A stretch of 15,492 bases of DNA, from assembly GCA_905210085.1 (NCBI GenBank), contig CAJLVJ010000045.1, forward strand, positions 1 through 15,492, written 5' to 3'. Below are positions 14,301 to 15,492 of the stretch, in pieces (positions within the stretch are counted from its first letter, which is position 1; each line of letters begins with the position of its first letter). A model generated the notes under the pieces. It saw nothing but the letters and a program-made list of their open reading frames with translations. It was not told the DNA's origin and made no database searches. A program made the translations under genes and the position numbers. Origin of the DNA: an uncultured Collinsella sp. (GTDB lineage: Bacteria; Actinomycetota; Coriobacteriia; Coriobacteriales; Coriobacteriaceae).

Positions 14301-15492
14301 GGAGCTCGGCAAGGTTGCGATTTCCAATAGCGGCAAAGATGGCAAGGGCGCCGAGTCGTTCGGTCCCACCTCGACACCGGTTCTCGCCGGTAACAGGATC
14401 TACGTCGGCGGTGTGAGCGCTGATCGAGCGGGTAAGTACGGCAGCTATTACGGTCAGCTGACGGTCATCGATACCGATGACATGTCCGTTATCGCGTCTG
14501 TCTCCAAGACAACGACCGGCTACATTTCGGGTGAGGTCAAGTCCACCCCGGTCGTCTCCCAGCAGGGCGATGCCACCTACGTATACTTCACGGGCAACAA
14601 CAATCCTGGGGCACTCTACCGATACAAGGTCGGGGATGCAGCCGCCGAGGAGATCTATACCCCCGCTTCGGCCAACCAGAACTATGGCATGTGCACGCCC
14701 GCGGTCGGTGCTGACGGCACGCTCTACTACATCAACGACTCGGGCAATTTGTTTGCTATCGCCGGCAAGGAGGCTCCTGCCGTCAAGACCTTCATCGTCC
14801 GCTTTGACACGGGCGAGGGATCGGCTGTTGCGGACCAGGCGGTCGACGAGGGAGGCAAGGCCGTAAAGCCTGCCGACCCCGAGCGCGAAGGCTATGTCTT
14901 TGATGGCTGGTTTGCCGATGCGGACGGGACGCAGTCGTTTGACTTTGATTCGGCCATTTCGTCCGATGTTACGGTCTACGCCAAGTGGAGCAAGAAGGAA
15001 GTTCCCGTAACCATTTCGGTTACCGGCTCGGTGACTGGCGTCGATGCCGAGAACAAGAGTCAGGTTTGGACAGACAAGACTACGCTCGAGCTCCCCGAGG
15101 GTGCGACGGCAGCCGACCTTTCCGAAGCTCTGTTTGAGCAGGCAGGTCTTGTGTACGACGCCACGCCGGACACCCAGTACGGCTGGAGGCTCAATAGCAT
15201 TACGTCGCCCGACGGCCGTGTGCTCGGCACCGTCGACATGGGTAACAATCGATGGGCATACTGGTCGCTTGTGGTTAACGGTGAGTATGCGCAGCTCGGT
15301 GCAAGCAGCATTGTGCTCAAGGGCGGCGACGATGTCTCTTGGGTATATGAGGTGCCCGAGGCTCCTGTTACCCATACCGTGACGTTCGACGCGGGTGAGG
15401 GCTCCGCGGTCGCCGCGCAGAAGGTCGAGGACGGCAAGGCGGCCGCCAAGCCGGATGACCCCGCGCGCGAGGGCTACACGTTTGCCGGCTGG
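8305..15492 (+). CDS. Giant secreted surface protein with Ig-like, DUF4430 and PQQ-propeller domains (3'-truncated by window)
   Basis: At least 2396 codons without a stop, continuing past the right edge. Residues 1-47 are a long signal peptide: basic RRHGAIARGVAKR, a hydrophobic LVAFLAFAMAFG core, and likely cleavage after QLWA. Residues 48-142 are low-complexity Ala/Gly/Asp. Residues 147-912 are seven Ig-like repeats, 913-1417 degenerate Ig units with helical linkers, 1420-1537 DUF4430 copy 1, 1542-1609 a Listeria-Bacteroides (Flg_new) repeat, 1613-1732 DUF4430 copy 2, 1772-2159 a PQQ-like beta-propeller, 2161-2232 Flg_new, 2233-2352 DUF4430 copy 3, and 2357 onward Flg_new again. AGGAG (8296-8300) lies 4 bases before ATG 8305 and 10 before ATG 8311; ATG 8224 is a longer alternative. 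DUF4430 belongs to the transcobalamin C-terminal-like fold, and the gene sits behind a B12 riboswitch, so a role in binding cobalamin or a related ligand at the cell surface is inferred. Any cell-wall anchor would lie outside the window. An adhesin role remains possible. Confidence 0.88.
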   Translation, partial: MDMFEDECQRASWRRHGAIARGVAKRGLVAFLAFAMAFGTTPAQLWAEGAEGIAEAVAQAATDGEGAAADEGTAADTGANGAAVEDGTGTSDAAAGQGATSGAAKGDDAAGDAADSGSSAAMPAAASEQGEPKAAAAPATTLSSEAKVFIQDTKDKDNSYSTKSGALSADDTLWANMYDEVEDDWYGTSTESVANPGTWTYTWLAGTTRHSSNVADYTEVVGHEQSLTVTAAMEGKYFICKVTVDGKDYYGPSAYGSGINSKDIPGPVLGAGQMELNSVKLSSDTPSIGDTLTATPYVSYYQQAPADAKVTYTWSASASQYSGFTKIEGATGATLVVGDDLEGKYIRVEANAGVNTVNKTTSSKVKQAGAVEISAVSIVNTKDNTSVFAVGDTAKARAKEKGGAYGAFVDASKLNYQWQCSDTKSGTYADIAGATGETLELTDALGGKYLKCKVSSKIGSSSMTNSTGALVAAAGSINITSVTMSPTSDKVEVGSTITATAKAGSTDVTTDSHVTWQWYKGTSNTASSCNTPIEGETGNTLTVTAALKGCYVVAKANGGYGEQKPYYAAGPVSVAGQVELYDVQFEGSPATNGVHVGDTLKTKVRKKDGSRYSYIDRTDNVTYQWQYANTSSSYDSAYTDIPGATEATYTVDAAYAGKYLRVKVTSENTVSSTQKKSSYGDTQSVAPLGPVTLKGQYKLAGIELADKNVTLSVGSKITPSVQVPGSWSGSTKDVPDDAELTMAWYAKGEGDADWTELTDGIDKTDGSLTLTDALVGKKIKVAASALDNTVEWVSSDSVTAAGEYNLLRVIAAPQINSDSTHLVSGDSVKATAQAKRADGSATNGIDVTDQATVAWYAADDAKAPEADWTLLSDMSGAEATVSASAAGKYLKAVATSGDSTVELVSANPVIAAGSLEAAAQKLNDANKQIAVDYSAKGGNVNDVLKAQLADLGFTDIDVKVSEGGVLFKAEDAKATVGISDAQDKTNGDVTFFYIDPNNYTGYNIDGLRSADVVFELSRDGKTESYQPNKSVQVAWDEAKLRDLLDSAAESLQIGYAAGESADGVTQNVTLPYKAGSAKKFSVEWTSSDTERLFVSGYSWEDKTGKVSRASSDRDVTLTAKVTVTSGDIKIAGSRDFTVTVKGDPEKVAADKKALQEKVDAAFTYDNIKYSGTDTVADKDGLTADLQMPRTSTLNIDGKYYKVEYSASTDDITFNGYKGTVYQPLPGAKAASTKITLTVTDKSNAEVTASKTLDFAIAPQDQDELDAELSLMEKAKAGYAAAILNGQDASAVSTDMHAFQKAYLDADGNLAWSYNKATTDSTSLGIVPVDLPGYDAMSGQDWRLFKSSNSSVVAAENLKVTQPQYNTKVTISSRLTSEKYARYAERYPDNATYAKLANQDVSATLTVLGTTGVEDPNAGKTIIVKAGVTGLTGNAGDSERSPESIVPLTQVPVQYDDHKTAEDVLEQVLENAGCTDFETNSLGLTSLKTKDGRILASDWNAPYRYWSFYVNGTMADVGATQYAVQPNDTIEYRYFDGFAALTHTVTFDAGEGSAVAAQKVEDGKAATRPKDPTREGYTFAGWYSDAECTQAYDFSTPVSGDVTLYAKWTKDEVATVSIVGVKNPDAATPVQDAWLNSVAVTYAADSGATAWDLVKQALDAAGLAYDAPTESWGVFVKSITSADGVELGTTADYSRSWGFYVNGVSASEGVSSYKVKPGDSLSLTYLYNFKEPATEVDGVVVDPSAKGPDWSSSWPAAGTGATEAPTPTGATEEKWVAKLKESSDWSTYVSEPITAGDYLFIVAGNTLYQRDAKTGDVVKSAKLVSAISSVSRMAYADGLVLVPLGDGRVQALTADALTTVWVSEKLPDGKGGAQQCQGNLTVSAGKVYFQTSAGWSGPGGYSVCLDLATGRTIWKQQAVGTMANYYWTGMGVSGDYGFVGNMDGTVETVDLATGKSVSSLNLGASVRSGVTVAPGGKVIYVVSYDGYLHKLGVGTSGVLTELGKVAISNSGKDGKGAESFGPTSTPVLAGNRIYVGGVSADRAGKYGSYYGQLTVIDTDDMSVIASVSKTTTGYISGEVKSTPVVSQQGDATYVYFTGNNNPGALYRYKVGDAAAEEIYTPASANQNYGMCTPAVGADGTLYYINDSGNLFAIAGKEAPAVKTFIVRFDTGEGSAVADQAVDEGGKAVKPADPEREGYVFDGWFADADGTQSFDFDSAISSDVTVYAKWSKKEVPVTISVTGSVTGVDAENKSQVWTDKTTLELPEGATAADLSEALFEQAGLVYDATPDTQYGWRLNSITSPDGRVLGTVDMGNNRWAYWSLVVNGEYAQLGASSIVLKGGDDVSWVYEVPEAPVTHTVTFDAGEGSAVAAQKVEDGKAAAKPDDPAREGYTFAGW
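8743..11040 (+). other. Seven tandem Ig-like repeats of the giant protein
   Basis: Each unit of about 95-115 residues has a strand with an invariant Trp (YTW, YQW, WQW, MAW or VAW), an I-x-GAT-like turn (IEGATGATL, IAGATGETL, IPGATEATY), and a closing GKY-type strand (EGKYIRV, GGKYLKC, AGKYLRV, AGKYLKA). Units are separated by short AG(Q/S)-x-(E/N)-L-like linkers. They probably form an extended stalk that holds the C-terminal domains away from the wall. Confidence 0.75.
11041..12555 (+). other. About four degenerate bacterial Ig units with helical linkers
   Basis: Helical segments (LEAAAQKLNDANKQI, AKLRDLLDSAAESLQI, ADKKALQEKVDAAF, LDAELSLMEKAKAGY) each precede a beta-rich unit with strands such as VEWTSSDTERLF, GKVSRAS, DVTLTAKVTV and RDFTVTV. 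This matches the pattern of so-called atrophied bacterial Ig domains. Assignment is by pattern only. Confidence 0.55.
12562..12915 (+). other. DUF4430 (transcobalamin C-terminal-like) domain, copy 1
   Basis: The copy has the family layout: an opening strand (KTIIVKAGVTG), TAEDVLEQVLENAG helix, a hydrophobic core strand with Ser-x-x-Thr, then the signature WSFYVNG, VGATQYAV, and QPNDTIEYRYF. Known members of this family share the beta-grasp fold of the C-terminal domain of transcobalamin and intrinsic factor. Confidence 0.8.
12925..13047 (+). repeat. Direct repeat, copy A (encodes start of a Flg_new repeat)
   Basis: This 123-base stretch matches 15370-15492 at 115 of 123 positions, in frame and exactly 2445 bases (815 codons) apart. 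It encodes THTVTFDAGEGSAVAAQKVE and the segment up to TFAGW. Confidence 0.9.
13141..13500 (+). other. DUF4430 domain, copy 2
   Basis: The opening strand ATVSIVGVK is followed by the ATAWDLVKQALDAAGL helix, WGVFVKSITS, then RSWGFYVNG, GVSSYKVKPGDSLSLTY. The spacing agrees with copy 1, which supports a duplicated domain rather than a chance motif. Confidence 0.8.
13618..14781 (+). other. PQQ-type beta-propeller domain between DUF4430 copies
   Basis: About seven to eight blade-like motifs are visible, each with a Gly-containing turn, a short strand and a D-x-x-TG type loop: GNTLYQRDAKTGDVV, DGRVQALTADALTTVW, GGYSVCLDLATGRTIW, DGTVETVDLATGKSV, DGYLHKLGV, YGQLTVIDTDDM and SGNLFAI. Such propellers often act as structural or binding discs. 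The residues that bind pyrroloquinoline quinone in true dehydrogenases were not identified, so an enzymatic role is not claimed. Confidence 0.7.
15001..15360 (+). other. DUF4430 domain, copy 3
   Basis: The opening strand VPVTISVTGSV is followed by ELPEGATAADLSEALFEQAGL, WRLNSITS, then RWAYWSLVVNG, LGASSIVLKGGDDVSWVYE. It is complete within the window and is followed by another Flg_new repeat that runs off the edge. Confidence 0.8.
15370..15492 (+). repeat. Direct repeat, copy B (truncated by window end)
   Basis: This is the partner of 12925-13047, with eight substitutions between the copies. The match runs right up to the window edge, so the true repeat may be longer. Confidence 0.9.

Overview
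The window looks like a GC-rich chromosomal segment from a gut-type Actinomycetota of the class Coriobacteriia, most plausibly Collinsella or a close relative. This assignment is inference. It rests on GC-rich third codon positions, strong AGGAGG-type ribosome sites, a folate/C69 dipeptidase/phasin/UbiB gene set, and very large repeat-bearing secreted proteins controlled by a cobalamin riboswitch. No rRNA, tRNA, CRISPR array or transposase gene was seen.

Layout. (1) Positions 1-1738, minus strand: the 5' part of a secreted right-handed beta-helix-like protein followed by tandem 78-79 residue repeats. It runs off the left edge, and its signal peptide is interrupted by one in-frame TAG. (2) About 1739-2186: a divergent intergenic region with a promoter for each side and two strong hairpins. 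(3) 2187-3676, plus strand: a two-gene one-carbon folate operon, a stand-alone FchA-type cyclohydrolase/cyclodeaminase and a FolD-family dehydrogenase. The FolD protein lacks the lysine and glutamine needed for cyclohydrolase activity, so the two genes look like a division of labour. (4) 3778-5301: a cytoplasmic C69 dipeptidase followed by a strong hairpin terminator. (5) 5450-7638: a two-gene operon of a small phasin-like protein and a UbiB/AarF-family atypical kinase with two C-terminal membrane helices. (6) 7639-8304: a long non-coding stretch with a 154-bp element bounded by 26-bp near-perfect inverted repeats, then a promoter and a cobalamin (B12) riboswitch. (7) From 8305 (possibly 8224) to beyond the right edge: a giant secreted protein of at least 2396 residues. 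It has a signal peptide, a low-complexity Ala/Gly/Asp linker, seven Ig-like repeats, about four degenerate bacterial Ig units with helical linkers, three DUF4430 domains (transcobalamin C-terminal-like beta-grasp fold), a PQQ-type beta-propeller, and Listeria-Bacteroides (Flg_new) repeats between them.

The most interesting unit is region 6-7. A B12 riboswitch sits directly upstream of a giant surface protein carrying several copies of the domain family used by animal transcobalamin and intrinsic factor to hold cobalamin. This makes it a good candidate for a Gram-positive cell-surface corrinoid-capture protein. The second notable point is the split folate module, in which FchA probably supplies the activity lost by its FolD neighbour.
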